A stretch of DNA of 64,000 bases from Chitinophagaceae bacterium (GTDB taxonomy: Bacteria > Bacteroidota > Bacteroidia > Chitinophagales > Chitinophagaceae): contig JABFRU010000013.1 of NCBI GenBank assembly GCA_013140985.1, positions 1 to 64,000 on the forward strand. The letters are read 5' to 3'. Of the stretch, positions 9,552 through 18,163 are shown in pieces. Both the position numbers and the translations under genes were made by a program. Under the pieces are notes generated by a model. That model was not told where the DNA came from and did not search any database. It worked only from the letters and a program-made list of their open reading frames with translations. Position 1 is the stretch's first letter. Each line of letters begins with the position of its first letter.

Positions 9552-10525
9552 TAACGGGTAATAATATTGTTCCCAATTTTTTCGAGTATCTGGTGAGCCA
9601 CATCCATTGCCATCAGGCCATCCATTTCAGAAACGACAGGCCGGGTATTATTAATGATCGCATTTCTAAAAACAGTCAATTCTTCTTTGATGGCATTTAC
9701 TTCGGGAATAAGCGGGTTGGCTACCGCAATTGTTTTCTTGCCGGTCTGTGTTTCGATATCAAAGGCAAATACATTGGAGTCCTGCGGCTCTTTCAACCGG
9801 ATCACTTCTGTTTTTTTATTCAGGAAATCAATGCCGATATAAGAGTCTTTTTGAAACAAGCGGATCTTTCTCATCTTCCTCATCGAGATGCGGCTTGAAG
9901 TAAGATTGGCCACACATCCATTGTCAAATTCTATCCTTACGTTGGCAATATCCGGTGTCTCCGTCATTACACCTACACCGCTGGCAGAGATGCTCTTCAC
10001 ATCACTTTTTACCAAACTTAAAATGATATCAATGTCATGTATCATCAGGTCGAGTATCACACTTACTTCCGTTCCTCTTGGATTGAATTGCGCCAAACGG
10101 TGTACTTCGATGAACATTGGATTCAGTGACATGTCTTTAATGGCAAGAAAGGCGGGATTGAATCTTTCAACATGTCCCACCTGGCATTTAACGCCTGATT
10201 CTTCTACCAGTTTTACCAATAGTCTTGCTTCTTCCATTGTGTTGGCTAATGGCTTTTCAACAAAGACATGTTTCCCTTTTTTGATGGCTTTCTCACAAAG
10301 TTCAAAATGATAATTGGTAGGGGCTACCACATCTATTACATCGCAGGCATCAACCAATGCATCCGCATCAACAAAACGGGCCAATTGATATTTTTCAGAA
10401 ACATTTTTTGAAGCATCATCATCTGGATCATAAAAGCCAACGAGCTCGGTGCCGGGGATCTCTTTCCAGTTATTCAAATGAAATTTTCCCAGGTGACCCA
10501 CCCCAAATACGCCGATCTTGAGCAT
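9551..10525 (-). CDS. Gfo/Idh/MocA-family oxidoreductase
   Basis: A 324-residue NAD(P)-dependent dehydrogenase. The N-terminal Rossmann motif is [12 protein letters not shown], then [11 protein letters not shown]-like strands and the signature [17 protein letters not shown]; the C-terminal alpha/beta domain carries the catalytic-type [10 protein letters not shown] motif (D/H pair). Relatives often act on nucleotide sugars. One-base overlap with the following sugar transferase gene suggests a joint role in surface glycan synthesis; the substrate is not readable from sequence. Confidence 0.85.
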   Translation of the reverse strand: MLKIGVFGVGHLGKFHLNNWKEIPGTELVGFYDPDDDASKNVSEKYQLARFVDADALVDACDVIDVVAPTNYHFELCEKAIKKGKHVFVEKPLANTMEEARLLVKLVEESGVKCQVGHVERFNPAFLAIKDMSLNPMFIEVHRLAQFNPRGTEVSVILDLMIHDIDIILSLVKSDVKSISASGVGVMTETPDIANVRIEFDNGCVANLTSSRISMRKMRKIRLFQKDSYIGIDFLNKKTEVIRLKEPQDSNVFAFDIETQTGKKTIAVANPLIPEVNAIKEELTVFRNAIINNTRPVVSEMDGLMAMDVAHQILEKIGNNIITR

Positions 10526-10542
10526 AGCAAATGATTAATGCG

Positions 10543-10550
10543 CAAAGATA
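10543..10550 (-). promoter_or_regulatory. -7 element of the oxidoreductase/sugar transferase operon
   Basis: On the minus strand the sequence is TATCTTTG, a full match to TAnnTTTG, 18 bases from the ATG at 10525. No clear TTTG is seen at the expected -33 distance; that area is occupied by the arm of the inverted repeat starting at 10557. Confidence 0.5.
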
Positions 10551-10556
10551 GCTTGT

Positions 10557-10670
10557 AGGGTTTAAAGGTTTAAAAGTTTAAGGGTTTAAGGTTATCGTGT
10601 TATTACAGAGTGTTTCCAAATAAGAGCGACCCAACTTTTAAACCTTTGAACTATTGAACTTTTAAACTAT
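10557..10670. repeat. Word-iterated inverted repeat with conserved core (second copy)
   Basis: The arms at 10557-10591 and 10635-10670 consist of GTTTAA(A/G) words and their complement. The core at 10592-10634 begins TTATCGTG and ends GCGACCCAAC, matching the core of the element at 2062-2104 at roughly two thirds of positions. It sits between two leftward genes, next to the promoter at 10543. Confidence 0.7.
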
Positions 10671-11416
10671 TAGTTGAGTATCTCCGAACGGTCAACGTAA
10701 GAAGGATGATAAATGAAAAGACAGCTGCCGTTCTTGATGGTATTAATGATAGGGCGGTTTAAATGAGTTGGCACAGCAGGACATCCCTGGCTCCGGCCTA
10801 CCCATCCCTGTGCATTGGCCATATCCTGCGAAACATATTCCGCCCCATGTATCACAATACCTCTTTCGTATGCATTATCATTAATGCCGTTCTCCAAACC
10901 TATTAATTTTAATGAATAGCCATTTTTGCCTTCATAAGTTTCTTTGGTGATATAAAAGCCGGGGCTGCTTTTGTACGATTCAGGCTGATTGGAAAAAGAA
11001 GTGGCCCATTCACGACCGGTATTTCTTCCATGTGCTACCAATGTATTGAAAAGTACTTTGTAATTCTTTATATCAAGAATAAATAATCTCTTTTGATTAC
11101 TGGGAAGACTGAAGTCAATGATGGAGATGATCGAATCATTCAGAAGTTTTCCTTCCTCTACCAGTTTGCTGAATCCTTTTTTTGCATATTCAAAAGCCTG
11201 CTGGCTTAATCCCGAAAGATTCAAATGAAGGCTATCATACACCGATCTCATCGTTGTCAGCAGCGGCGCAGACGAACTTGCTCTTTTAGCCACAGGAGCC
11301 GGGACCGTAAACAATCTATTGCCTGTCGCAGATTTAGCAAATGCAAAAGGCAGATTCAATAAAGCGATCACAAATGATGAAGCAATAAGATAAAAACCCC
11401 TGAGTCTTTTTTTCAT
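10670..11416 (-). CDS. Murein L,D-transpeptidase-like protein, exported
   Basis: A 248-residue protein with a signal peptide (FYLIASSFVIALLNLPFAFA). The C-terminal region has ERGIVIHGAEYVS (catalytic-site His) and GWVGRSQGCPAVP (catalytic Cys) as in the L,D-transpeptidase catalytic domain family PF13645. Such proteins form or modify 3-3 peptidoglycan cross-links in the periplasm; for this subfamily the activity is less well established than for YkuD. The leader holds several hairpins, one of them terminator-like (see 11475-11568). Confidence 0.8.
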   Translation of the reverse strand: MKKRLRGFYLIASSFVIALLNLPFAFAKSATGNRLFTVPAPVAKRASSSAPLLTTMRSVYDSLHLNLSGLSQQAFEYAKKGFSKLVEEGKLLNDSIISIIDFSLPSNQKRLFILDIKNYKVLFNTLVAHGRNTGREWATSFSNQPESYKSSPGFYITKETYEGKNGYSLKLIGLENGINDNAYERGIVIHGAEYVSQDMANAQGWVGRSQGCPAVPTHLNRPIINTIKNGSCLFIYHPSYVDRSEILN

Positions 11417-11474
11417 TAGATCTTTTTAACCGTTAACCAATCATTCAACAAAACGTTGAATTGTTTGTCTTCGT

Positions 11475-11568
11475 ACAGGACGGTCCTGTTTTTTATTCAC
11501 ATTTTTAAATAAAAACGCCCTGTGATATACTCTCACCGGGCAGCTGATCTGGATTAGATGCAAATGTA
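11475..11568 (-). promoter_or_regulatory. Structured leader: -7 element, terminator-like hairpin and palindrome
   Basis: Read on the minus strand: a TACATTTG -7 element (11568-11561), then about 20 bases, then a hairpin with arms at 11541-11533 and 11525-11517 (8 of 9 pairs) followed by TTTTTATTT, and then the palindrome ACAGGACCGTCCTGT (11489-11475). The first hairpin looks like an intrinsic terminator about 40 bases after the presumed start site, so it would either make a short RNA or attenuate the downstream L,D-transpeptidase-like gene. A further ATTCAAC-GTTTT-GTTGAAT hairpin lies closer to the start codon. Confidence 0.5.
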
Positions 11569-11805
11569 GCCATGTAAAACCATGACTGTGTAGAATTAAT
11601 TCATGAAATTGTAAAAATTGAGCAGGGTCATGAGGTTTTATGTGTGCAAACGATTGTAAATTCTCCGGAAAACCGGACCGATTATTTTTAATGGAGCTGC
11701 AAACGATGGCTTCCTTGCAATCATTGATCTAAAAAATCTTCGCTACGGGAGTATATCGTCGGGGGGAGCAATTTTTTATGTTCTGATCACTGTACCGATT
11801 GCATA
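11569..11805. other. Gene-free stretch between surface operon and L,D-transpeptidase leader
   Basis: Together with the leader it forms a 389-base gap. It holds the sequence after the last gene of the surface-protein operon. An imperfect CCGG-rich hairpin (CTCCGGAAAACCGGACCG) is near 11664; no convincing reading frame or strong terminator is seen. Confidence 0.4.
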
Positions 11806-13314
11806 TTATAAAGCGTTCGCCTTGATCCAACTCATCCTCGTACCTGCATAAATGATTGCAGTATTACTGGACACTGTTGCTGCCTGTAAAGTGATATTTC
11901 CCGCAACTGAAGAATTAGTGACCTGGAATGTCATTCTGAAAGTTACCCTGACGCCATTACCTGTAGCAAAGGTTGAACCCAGTGTATTAATTGAAGTGAT
12001 TAAACTCGGGGTAGGTGCAGTTGATAAAGAACTGCCTCCTAAATAAGCCTCACCTGAAATAGTACAGCCAGAAGGTGCAGCGATCGCTAATTTCATACCG
12101 GAGGAGGAAGAGGACTTGCTGGCCGTTCCTTCAATCGTTACATAATAGATTTCATTTGCATCAATAGCGAAACTGAGGTTTGTACTGGTTGCAGAAGTGG
12201 ATGATGTTGAAAAGTTGGAAGTAAGCCTTGCCGCACCTGTAGTCTGTTCAGTGGTAGCAGGCACCCATTCAGCACCATTCCAGCTTAATACTTGTCCACT
12301 GGTGGCGCCTGTAGTTTTGCCTAAAGGAGACCCATTAATTTTTGATACGGTAGTTTCTCCCATGTTACCGGTAACATCACCTGTAATAGCAGCTGTTAAT
12401 GCCTTACTTGCCACGCCATTTACCGTACTTACTAACTGGTTACTCTCGTTCTGTGTTAATGTGTTGCTGTTGACCATATTTACGGAAGAGCCTGTAATGC
12501 CATTTATCGTAGTTGTTAAAGCATTAGCTGAACTTGTATTACTTACATTATTTACTGCAGGGGCAGTTACAGAGACACCATTTACCACTGAAGTAATGAT
12601 ATTGGCAGCACTGCTGATAGTATGTGTGGTAGTGGCAGGTGCCGCTACAGCAGGGGTCCATGATGTTCCATTCCAGGAGAGGACCTGCCCGTTTGCTGGT
12701 GTTGTAGCCGCAATAGCATTACCCTGCAATTTATTTGCATTCCAGTAAGCCCCGGTATTATTAATTGTTGCGGTATTAGTGGCACTAGTAACAGCGGCTG
12801 GGGTTGTAGCAGTCACTATACTTATTTTATTATTGAAAATAGCCCAGTCAGCTGAAGAAAGTGTTCCGCTGCTGGTAGCAGAGGCTGCGGGAAGGTTGAA
12901 GGTATGAGCCTGGCCCGAAGAAACAATATTGAAGGAACTGCCTGAAGTACCGATGGCAAATGTTTGTACGGAATTCGTTAACCCATTCAGCGAGGTCAGG
13001 GCATTGCCTGACAACAAGTTTGAAAAAAGACGGGTTGTTACATTGCCGTATGCATCCGTTGTAAGGACCTTTGTATTGGTGGTATTAGTTCCGATGCCGG
13101 CGAACCTTACATCAAGTGTTGTATGTAGTTGTGCGGTGGGTGATGAAGAACCTATTCCCACATTACCGGAGTTTTTGTAGTAAATATTATTCCCTGAAAC
13201 AGCCCACTTGCTGCTGTCTATAAAAACCTTTGTTCCTTTTGAATTAATAACCTCCTGCGACATTCCTCTTCCGGCAATGCTGATCAAAACGAGTATGATG
13301 ATTATTTTTTTCAT
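11806..13314 (-). CDS. Exported Ser/Thr/Asn-rich surface protein
   Basis: A 502-residue protein with signal peptide (KKIIIILVLISIAGRGMS). Near residue 50 is the VGIGSSSPTAQLH motif common to Bacteroidota tail-fibre-like surface proteins. The middle is low in charge and rich in Ala, Thr, Asn and Ser. Two copies of GQVLSWNG(T/A)(S/E)W(T/V)PA occur, near residues 210 and 340. The final 140 residues look like a beta-sandwich. No T9SS sorting domain is seen. It is the last gene of a four-gene leftward operon; a perfect hairpin lies in the 103-base gap before it. A structural or adhesive role is likely. Confidence 0.7.
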   Translation of the reverse strand: MKKIIIILVLISIAGRGMSQEVINSKGTKVFIDSSKWAVSGNNIYYKNSGNVGIGSSSPTAQLHTTLDVRFAGIGTNTTNTKVLTTDAYGNVTTRLFSNLLSGNALTSLNGLTNSVQTFAIGTSGSSFNIVSSGQAHTFNLPAASATSSGTLSSADWAIFNNKISIVTATTPAAVTSATNTATINNTGAYWNANKLQGNAIAATTPANGQVLSWNGTSWTPAVAAPATTTHTISSAANIITSVVNGVSVTAPAVNNVSNTSSANALTTTINGITGSSVNMVNSNTLTQNESNQLVSTVNGVASKALTAAITGDVTGNMGETTVSKINGSPLGKTTGATSGQVLSWNGAEWVPATTEQTTGAARLTSNFSTSSTSATSTNLSFAIDANEIYYVTIEGTASKSSSSSGMKLAIAAPSGCTISGEAYLGGSSLSTAPTPSLITSINTLGSTFATGNGVRVTFRMTFQVTNSSVAGNITLQAATVSSNTAIIYAGTRMSWIKANAL

Positions 13315-13334
13315 GGGGTAGTTTGTGTGGCCGT

Positions 13335-13361
13335 CAACTTACCCGGAAACCGGGTAAGTTG
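13335..13361. other. Perfect 12-bp hairpin between surface genes
   Basis: CAACTTACCCGG and CCGGGTAAGTTG are exact complements separated by AAA. It is 21 bases before the start codon of the leftward gene at 13314 and lacks a following T-run, so it is more likely a processing, stability or translation-control element than a terminator. A shorter related palindrome lies upstream of valS (56255-56270). Confidence 0.6.
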
Positions 13362-13417
13362 CGGTAACAACACAATATTTAATATTCATTCAGAAAGGTT
13401 AAATGACCACGGATTTT

Positions 13418-14290
13418 TTATTTCACCCACTGGATCTCGATCTGGTCACCTGCTGTAACAAGGTTGGCAATAGCTGAAACCAGGCTAACGTTACCGGCAG
13501 ATGTTGTATAATCAGTTGTAACAACCAGCTTGGCACCGTTTCTCCAAACGTAAACCTTAGAAGCAGTGGCAGGCATATTTGGCACTACAAAAGCAGATTG
13601 TCCGGCTGTTGCTGTATAGGATTCACTGCCGCTTTGTAATAATGATTCTGCAGTAACTTTTTTGAGGGTGCCATCGCCATTTACTACCACAAGACTATCC
13701 GAAGAAAGATTACCACCCTGGAGACCGGTAATTTTTAATGTATTGGTAGCATCTGTTCCGAGGGTAACAGAGCTGGTAAGAGTGCCTCCCAGTTGAACAG
13801 AGTTGCCGGTCTTGGTCAAACCATTGCCAAAGGTCAATGCGTTAAATAATGAAGAGGCGGAGATGAATTTCAGCTGACCACTTGCCGGATCAATCACCAT
13901 TACACTATCAGTAGTATTAGAACCAGGTTGCAGCCCTGTAATAGCGAGGAAGTTTTCGGCTGTTGTTGTTATGGTAGTTGCCTTTGTTAATGCGCCACCT
14001 AGCTGAATCTTTTGACCGGTTTTGGTCAACCCATTATCTGCCGCATTGGTATAAGTGGAAAGCATGCTGGTTGTATCGGCGTACCTGACAAAATTATCCA
14101 GGCTGTCTCTCATTTGCGTTGGAGTAACATAAAGGATGGTACTGTCTGCTTTGGTGATCACAGCAGTAGTACTGTCAAGCACCCATTTGATGGTACCTTT
14201 GTTATCAATAACTTTTGTAGGTACTTTTTGCGCATTTGCAGCAAAGCTGAATGTGATTGCCGCAATTGCGAGGACTAGAATTTTTCTCAT
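13418..14290 (-). CDS. Exported repeat-containing surface protein
   Basis: A 290-residue protein with signal peptide (LVLAIAAITFSFAANA). Two internal repeats of about 75 residues start with NGLTKTG and run through QLGG, ITGLQ, a DS(V/L) strand and 'G.LK..(S/T)A.SL'. The C-terminus ends with a small domain (NGAKLVVTTDYT ... AGDQIEIQWVK) also seen at the end of the next protein in the operon (NGIQISF ... AGDEIRI), so the two share a C-terminal module. No enzyme motif is present. Probable surface fibre or adhesin; third gene of the operon starting near 16469. Confidence 0.7.
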   Translation of the reverse strand: MRKILVLAIAAITFSFAANAQKVPTKVIDNKGTIKWVLDSTTAVITKADSTILYVTPTQMRDSLDNFVRYADTTSMLSTYTNAADNGLTKTGQKIQLGGALTKATTITTTAENFLAITGLQPGSNTTDSVMVIDPASGQLKFISASSLFNALTFGNGLTKTGNSVQLGGTLTSSVTLGTDATNTLKITGLQGGNLSSDSLVVVNGDGTLKKVTAESLLQSGSESYTATAGQSAFVVPNMPATASKVYVWRNGAKLVVTTDYTTSAGNVSLVSAIANLVTAGDQIEIQWVK

Positions 14291-14313
14291 TTTTTTTGTT
14301 TTTTAAGTGTTTA

Positions 14314-15138
14314 TTATAAAAGTTGAATAATTCTGATTTCATCTCCTGCTACACAGGGAACTTCTGATACGATAGAAGTTGCAGTATTTACAGTGAACGA
14401 TATTTGAATACCGTTCCTGTACAACATGATTCTATTACTATCGGTGATCGGTGCAGGTGTATTGAAAATGGTTTGACCTGTCACAACTACCACCTCCATT
14501 CTTTTTTGTGCGCCTGCGATAAAACTGGAAGCCGGGATTGATTTTACTTTTCCTCCATTTGCATTTGCTACAAGTATATTATCGGTGGCAGCATTTCCTG
14601 CCAATAAAGTGTCAATTATCACCTCACCTTTTACCTCCAATGCAGCAGCAGGCGAAGAAGTGCCGATACCCACCCAGCCATTTGTACCAATACTCATTCT
14701 TTCAATATTGTTTGTTCTGAAACGCAGTCCGGTGTTATTGGTTGTGCCTAAAAAATGAGTAGCGCTATTTGTACCATTGTTACCATTAATACTCCATAAT
14801 TCTGCGGGTGATCCGCCAATAGCACCTGCGATCATCTTCAGCCATTTCACACCATCACTATAGTACATACCCGGCATAATATCATTTTGTGTTGCGGTAT
14901 TATAAACTATCATACCATGAATGAAAGCATTCATGGGAGACGGGCTGGTAGTTGATGTCAGCGCCAGCCTTGGCAAAAGCAAACCCTTGTTAGATGATTC
15001 AATTTCCAGCACGGCATTTGCATTCAGGTTACCAGGATTATTACCTACTTTAATCTGGGCATATAATGATGTTCCATATGTCATAGCAATGGTGAAAATG
15101 ATAATTGATAGAATCTTATGTAAACATTGATGCTTCAC
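14314..15138 (-). CDS. Exported VGIG-type surface protein
   Basis: A 274-residue protein with signal peptide (IIIFTIAMTYGTSLYA). It carries the N-terminal module 'A.LEIESSNKGLLLPRLAL', the HGMIVYNT motif, a VGIGTSSPAAALEVKG repeat near residue 155, and the C-terminal 'YRNGIQISF ... AGDEIRI' module shared with its downstream neighbour. The N-terminal module is the same type as in the surface proteins at 43447 and 45055. It starts 14 bases after the T9SS protein gene, so it is cotranscribed. No sorting domain is present, which suggests assembly with a T9SS partner or another export route. Confidence 0.7.
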   Translation of the reverse strand: MKHQCLHKILSIIIFTIAMTYGTSLYAQIKVGNNPGNLNANAVLEIESSNKGLLLPRLALTSTTSPSPMNAFIHGMIVYNTATQNDIMPGMYYSDGVKWLKMIAGAIGGSPAELWSINGNNGTNSATHFLGTTNNTGLRFRTNNIERMSIGTNGWVGIGTSSPAAALEVKGEVIIDTLLAGNAATDNILVANANGGKVKSIPASSFIAGAQKRMEVVVVTGQTIFNTPAPITDSNRIMLYRNGIQISFTVNTATSIVSEVPCVAGDEIRIIQLL

Positions 15139-15152
15139 AGTATTAATTTCTT

Positions 15153-16469
15153 TTATTGCTTAATGAATTTTTGTGCATTTCCAATTAATGTTCCGTCTGC
15201 ACCTGCCACCCGGATAATGTAGCTGCCATTTAGCAGGTTCAGCACATTTGCAGTCACAAGATTTTCGCCGGCAGTAACCTCAATTGTCTTAACGGCTACC
15301 TGCTGGCTAAGACTGTTGAATATCATTACCTGTGCCTTGCCCCGGTATGAGGTTTTGAACCGTACATTAATATCCTGGTTTCCGGAAGTGACAGGGTTAG
15401 GGAAGATTTGCATATGATCACTGCTTTCGCAGGTATTCCGGATCTGCACTATTGAAGAATAGGTGAACCTTCCGTCCTTATCTGTCATCTTCAGCCGGTA
15501 ACTACTAAGACCGGCAGGTTGAGTAACAGTGATACTATAATTGCTTCCGTTGAGTGATCCGGTAGCGGGTATGCCGGAGATGCCCTGAAAACCTGATGTA
15601 CCGATGCTCTGTTCAACAATAAATTTATCCGTGTTATACTCACCGGTGGTTTTCCATTTCAGGATTACTTTACAATTGACTTCTTCTGCAGTGAAGCTTT
15701 CCAGTGTAAGCGGAAGTGTTGAATATGTTTTTCCAATTCCGATCGCCGAAATATGAGATGTCATTTTCCCTTCTAAAATGCTGTTCTCTGTATTGCCGTT
15801 TGCTGTTGGTCCTCCGCTGAGATCAATCCATTTTGTTCCATCCCAGCCCACCAGCCGGAGACTGGCAGCATCAGCAAAAGAGGTCATATCAGGAATACTT
15901 ACCCGGATGATAAGTCCTTCGCCGGTCCCGGTAGTGCCATCACCAAGGTTAGCCCCATCTCCAACCAACCAATCCCATTGACCAACTGTACTAACAGAGG
16001 AAATGGAAGTTGAATGACTTGTTACCGGATGATGACCTGCAAAAGGAGAGGTGAGGTCAAGCTCAGCAGATGGGTTGCCGGGGATCCAGGCGGTTGCATA
16101 AGCATCCGTTGATAATAAAGGAGCTGAAATTTCAAGTGTCCTTAATTGGTTATCACTTCCGATAGGAAAAATAAAACTCCTGTTACCGTATTTTTTTACA
16201 TATCCGTCAATATGTATTTCATCGGAACATCCTGTATAGTCGGCGGTATCAACGGCGCTGAAATAACCCGGAGTGGCTGACCTTTCTGTACTCCATTTAA
16301 GACCATTTACTACAGTAATGTCAACAATACCATAATTGATTAACTCCCCACCAGACAATATCCTATTGCCTTGTGCATTTCCATGTAAAATGGAAAGCAA
16401 AAAAATAAGAAGGGTAGGGATCAATTTCAACTTTCGATGTTTGGCACTGTTTTTCACTAATGATGCCAA
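15153..16469 (-). CDS. T9SS type A sorting domain protein
   Basis: A 438-residue exported protein. The N-terminus has a signal peptide (LIPTLLIFLLSILHGNA). The C-terminal 85 residues (from MQIFPNPVTSG to the end, with NGSYIIRVAG and a final FIKQ) are a type A T9SS sorting domain. A preceding 'PLTLESFTAEEVNCKVILKW' segment with KFIVEQS is the fibronectin-like domain often found before this tail. The TTG at 16469 gives the longest form; the GTG at 16457 is an alternative that keeps the signal peptide and would fit a TTTG-type promoter just upstream. First gene of the surface operon, divergent from the signalling operon. Confidence 0.75.
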   Translation of the reverse strand: MASLVKNSAKHRKLKLIPTLLIFLLSILHGNAQGNRILSGGELINYGIVDITVVNGLKWSTERSATPGYFSAVDTADYTGCSDEIHIDGYVKKYGNRSFIFPIGSDNQLRTLEISAPLLSTDAYATAWIPGNPSAELDLTSPFAGHHPVTSHSTSISSVSTVGQWDWLVGDGANLGDGTTGTGEGLIIRVSIPDMTSFADAASLRLVGWDGTKWIDLSGGPTANGNTENSILEGKMTSHISAIGIGKTYSTLPLTLESFTAEEVNCKVILKWKTTGEYNTDKFIVEQSIGTSGFQGISGIPATGSLNGSNYSITVTQPAGLSSYRLKMTDKDGRFTYSSIVQIRNTCESSDHMQIFPNPVTSGNQDINVRFKTSYRGKAQVMIFNSLSQQVAVKTIEVTAGENLVTANVLNLLNGSYIIRVAGADGTLIGNAQKFIKQ

Positions 16470-16803
16470 ATTCTATCGCATTGATATACTGAAACATATT
16501 AATTGAAACACCTGTTGATATTTCCAATTAATAGAAAGAATTTCCAGTCTCTGGACGATAAAGGAGAAAGTAGCTTCTTGTTCAACGAATCATTAATTCC
16601 CCTTTTTTGTTTTAGCCAAAGCATAAGAAATGTGGGGGTTAAAATTGGCAGATCGGTTAGCGGGAAAAATATCCAGGCATTATCATTAATTGTTGTTTGT
16701 TTTCTCATGATTTATATAAGCAGGAACACTTAGTTGCCAATTTTGAAACGAAAATCATTTGAATTATGGAACGAAAGTCCTATTCTTGGAACAAATCCAC
16801 CTT
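16470..16803. other. Divergent intergenic region (surface operon / signalling operon)
   Basis: 334 bases separate the leftward surface operon from the rightward regulator operon. It should hold both promoters. A sequence TGGCAGATCGGTTAGC at 16648-16663 resembles a sigma-54 promoter (GG...GC), but the spacing is 11 instead of 10, so it is not called. No convincing gene is present. Confidence 0.4.
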
Positions 16804-18153
16804 ATGGAAAACTATTCCATCTTCATAGTTGAAGACGATCCATGGTATGGCGAGATACTTGAATACCATCTTTCATTGAACCCTGACTACCGGATCACCA
16901 GGTTTGTATCCGGGAAAGATTGCCTTTCAAATCTTCATAAAAAGCCATCACTCATAACAATAGATTATTCCTTGCCTGATACTACGGGGGCAGAGCTTTT
17001 CAAAAATATTCGTGCCGTAAACCCGGATATCCCTGTAATTGTTATCAGCGGACAGGAGGATATAAGTGTTGCGGTAGAGATGCTAAAAATTGGTGTTACT
17101 GATTATTTGGTTAAAGATGATAATACCAAAGACTTGCTTTGGAATGCAGTGATGCGTATCCGGGAAAATCAAAATTTAAAAAAGGAAGTAGAACATCTCC
17201 GGGAGGAACTCGGTCAAAAGTATGGGTTCGAAAAAATAATCAAAGGTTCATCCCCGGGTATCCAAAAAGTATTTTCACTGATAGAAAAGGCAGCGGGCAC
17301 TACTATTAATGTTTCTATAAGCGGCGAAACCGGAACCGGCAAGGAACTGGTTGCAAAGTCCATTCATTATAATTCTGAAAGAAAAAAGCATCCGTTTGTC
17401 GCTGTTAACATGGCGGCCATACCGCATGAATTGCTGGAGAGTGAATTATTTGGTCATGAGAAAGGGGCTTTTACCGGGGCAATGGCGAGACGAACCGGCA
17501 GGTTTGAAGAAGCAAACAAAGGCACTTTATTTCTCGATGAGATCGGCGATATGGATATGAGTTTACAGAGTAAACTATTGAGGGTATTGCAGGAAAGAGA
17601 ACTGACAAGGGTAGGTGGAAGCGAAAAAATAAAACTGGATGTCCGGCTGATCGTTGCCACACACTGCAATCTTGCCGATGAAGTAGCGAAAGGTACTTTC
17701 CGGGAAGATCTTTATTACCGGGTCATGGGGTTACCCATCCTGCTGCCCGCCCTGCGGGAAAGAGGTAATGATATCCTGATTCTTGCGAAGTATTTCCTGG
17801 ACGAATTTTCCAAAGAAAATAAGATTGTACCCCGGCATATTAGTACTGGGGGAAAAGAGAAGCTGATGAAGTATCATTTTCCCGGTAATGTCCGTGAGTT
17901 AAAAGCCATGATAGAACTGGCGGCCATTATGAGTGATAGCCCGGAGATACAGGCGGATGATATTAACTATACTGTTTCCGGCCGGAGAAATTCTTTCCTT
18001 ACCGAAGAAAAAACAATGAAAGAATACACACTGGAGATCATTAAACATTATTTGAAGAAGTATGACAACAATGTAGTGCAGATCGCCGGCAAACTTGATA
18101 TCGGCAAATCAACAATCTATAAAATGATTCAGCAAAAAGAGATCACCCTTTAA
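16804..18153 (+). CDS. Sigma-54-dependent response regulator (NtrC type)
   Basis: A 449-residue protein when started at the ATG at 16804, which begins the receiver directly (MENYSIFIVEDD); an upstream in-frame ATG at 16759 only adds an atypical tail. Order: receiver (about 1-120; phosphorylation site Asp54 and Lys in YLVKDD), AAA+ sigma-54 activation domain (about 150-380) with GETGTGKE Walker A, ELFGHEKGAFTGA (the GAFTGA loop that touches sigma-54) and GTLFLDEIGDM Walker B, then a Fis-type helix-turn-helix at the C-terminus. It activates transcription by RpoN holoenzyme when phosphorylated. Ten bases separate it from the FIST gene, so it heads a three-gene operon. Confidence 0.9.
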   Translation: MENYSIFIVEDDPWYGEILEYHLSLNPDYRITRFVSGKDCLSNLHKKPSLITIDYSLPDTTGAELFKNIRAVNPDIPVIVISGQEDISVAVEMLKIGVTDYLVKDDNTKDLLWNAVMRIRENQNLKKEVEHLREELGQKYGFEKIIKGSSPGIQKVFSLIEKAAGTTINVSISGETGTGKELVAKSIHYNSERKKHPFVAVNMAAIPHELLESELFGHEKGAFTGAMARRTGRFEEANKGTLFLDEIGDMDMSLQSKLLRVLQERELTRVGGSEKIKLDVRLIVATHCNLADEVAKGTFREDLYYRVMGLPILLPALRERGNDILILAKYFLDEFSKENKIVPRHISTGGKEKLMKYHFPGNVRELKAMIELAAIMSDSPEIQADDINYTVSGRRNSFLTEEKTMKEYTLEIIKHYLKKYDNNVVQIAGKLDIGKSTIYKMIQQKEITL

Positions 18154-18163
18154 CCCCACTCTT

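Noticed and set aside
12197-12748. Long plus-strand open frame inside the surface gene at 11806-13314
   Set aside because: It is antisense to a low-complexity Thr/Ala/Val-coding region; the minus-strand frame has a signal peptide and the VGIG motif.
16648-16663. Possible sigma-54 promoter TGGCAGATCGGTTAGC between the divergent operons
   Set aside because: The GG-to-GC spacing is 11 bases, not 10, and two consensus bases differ; too weak to call despite the nearby sigma-54 regulator.
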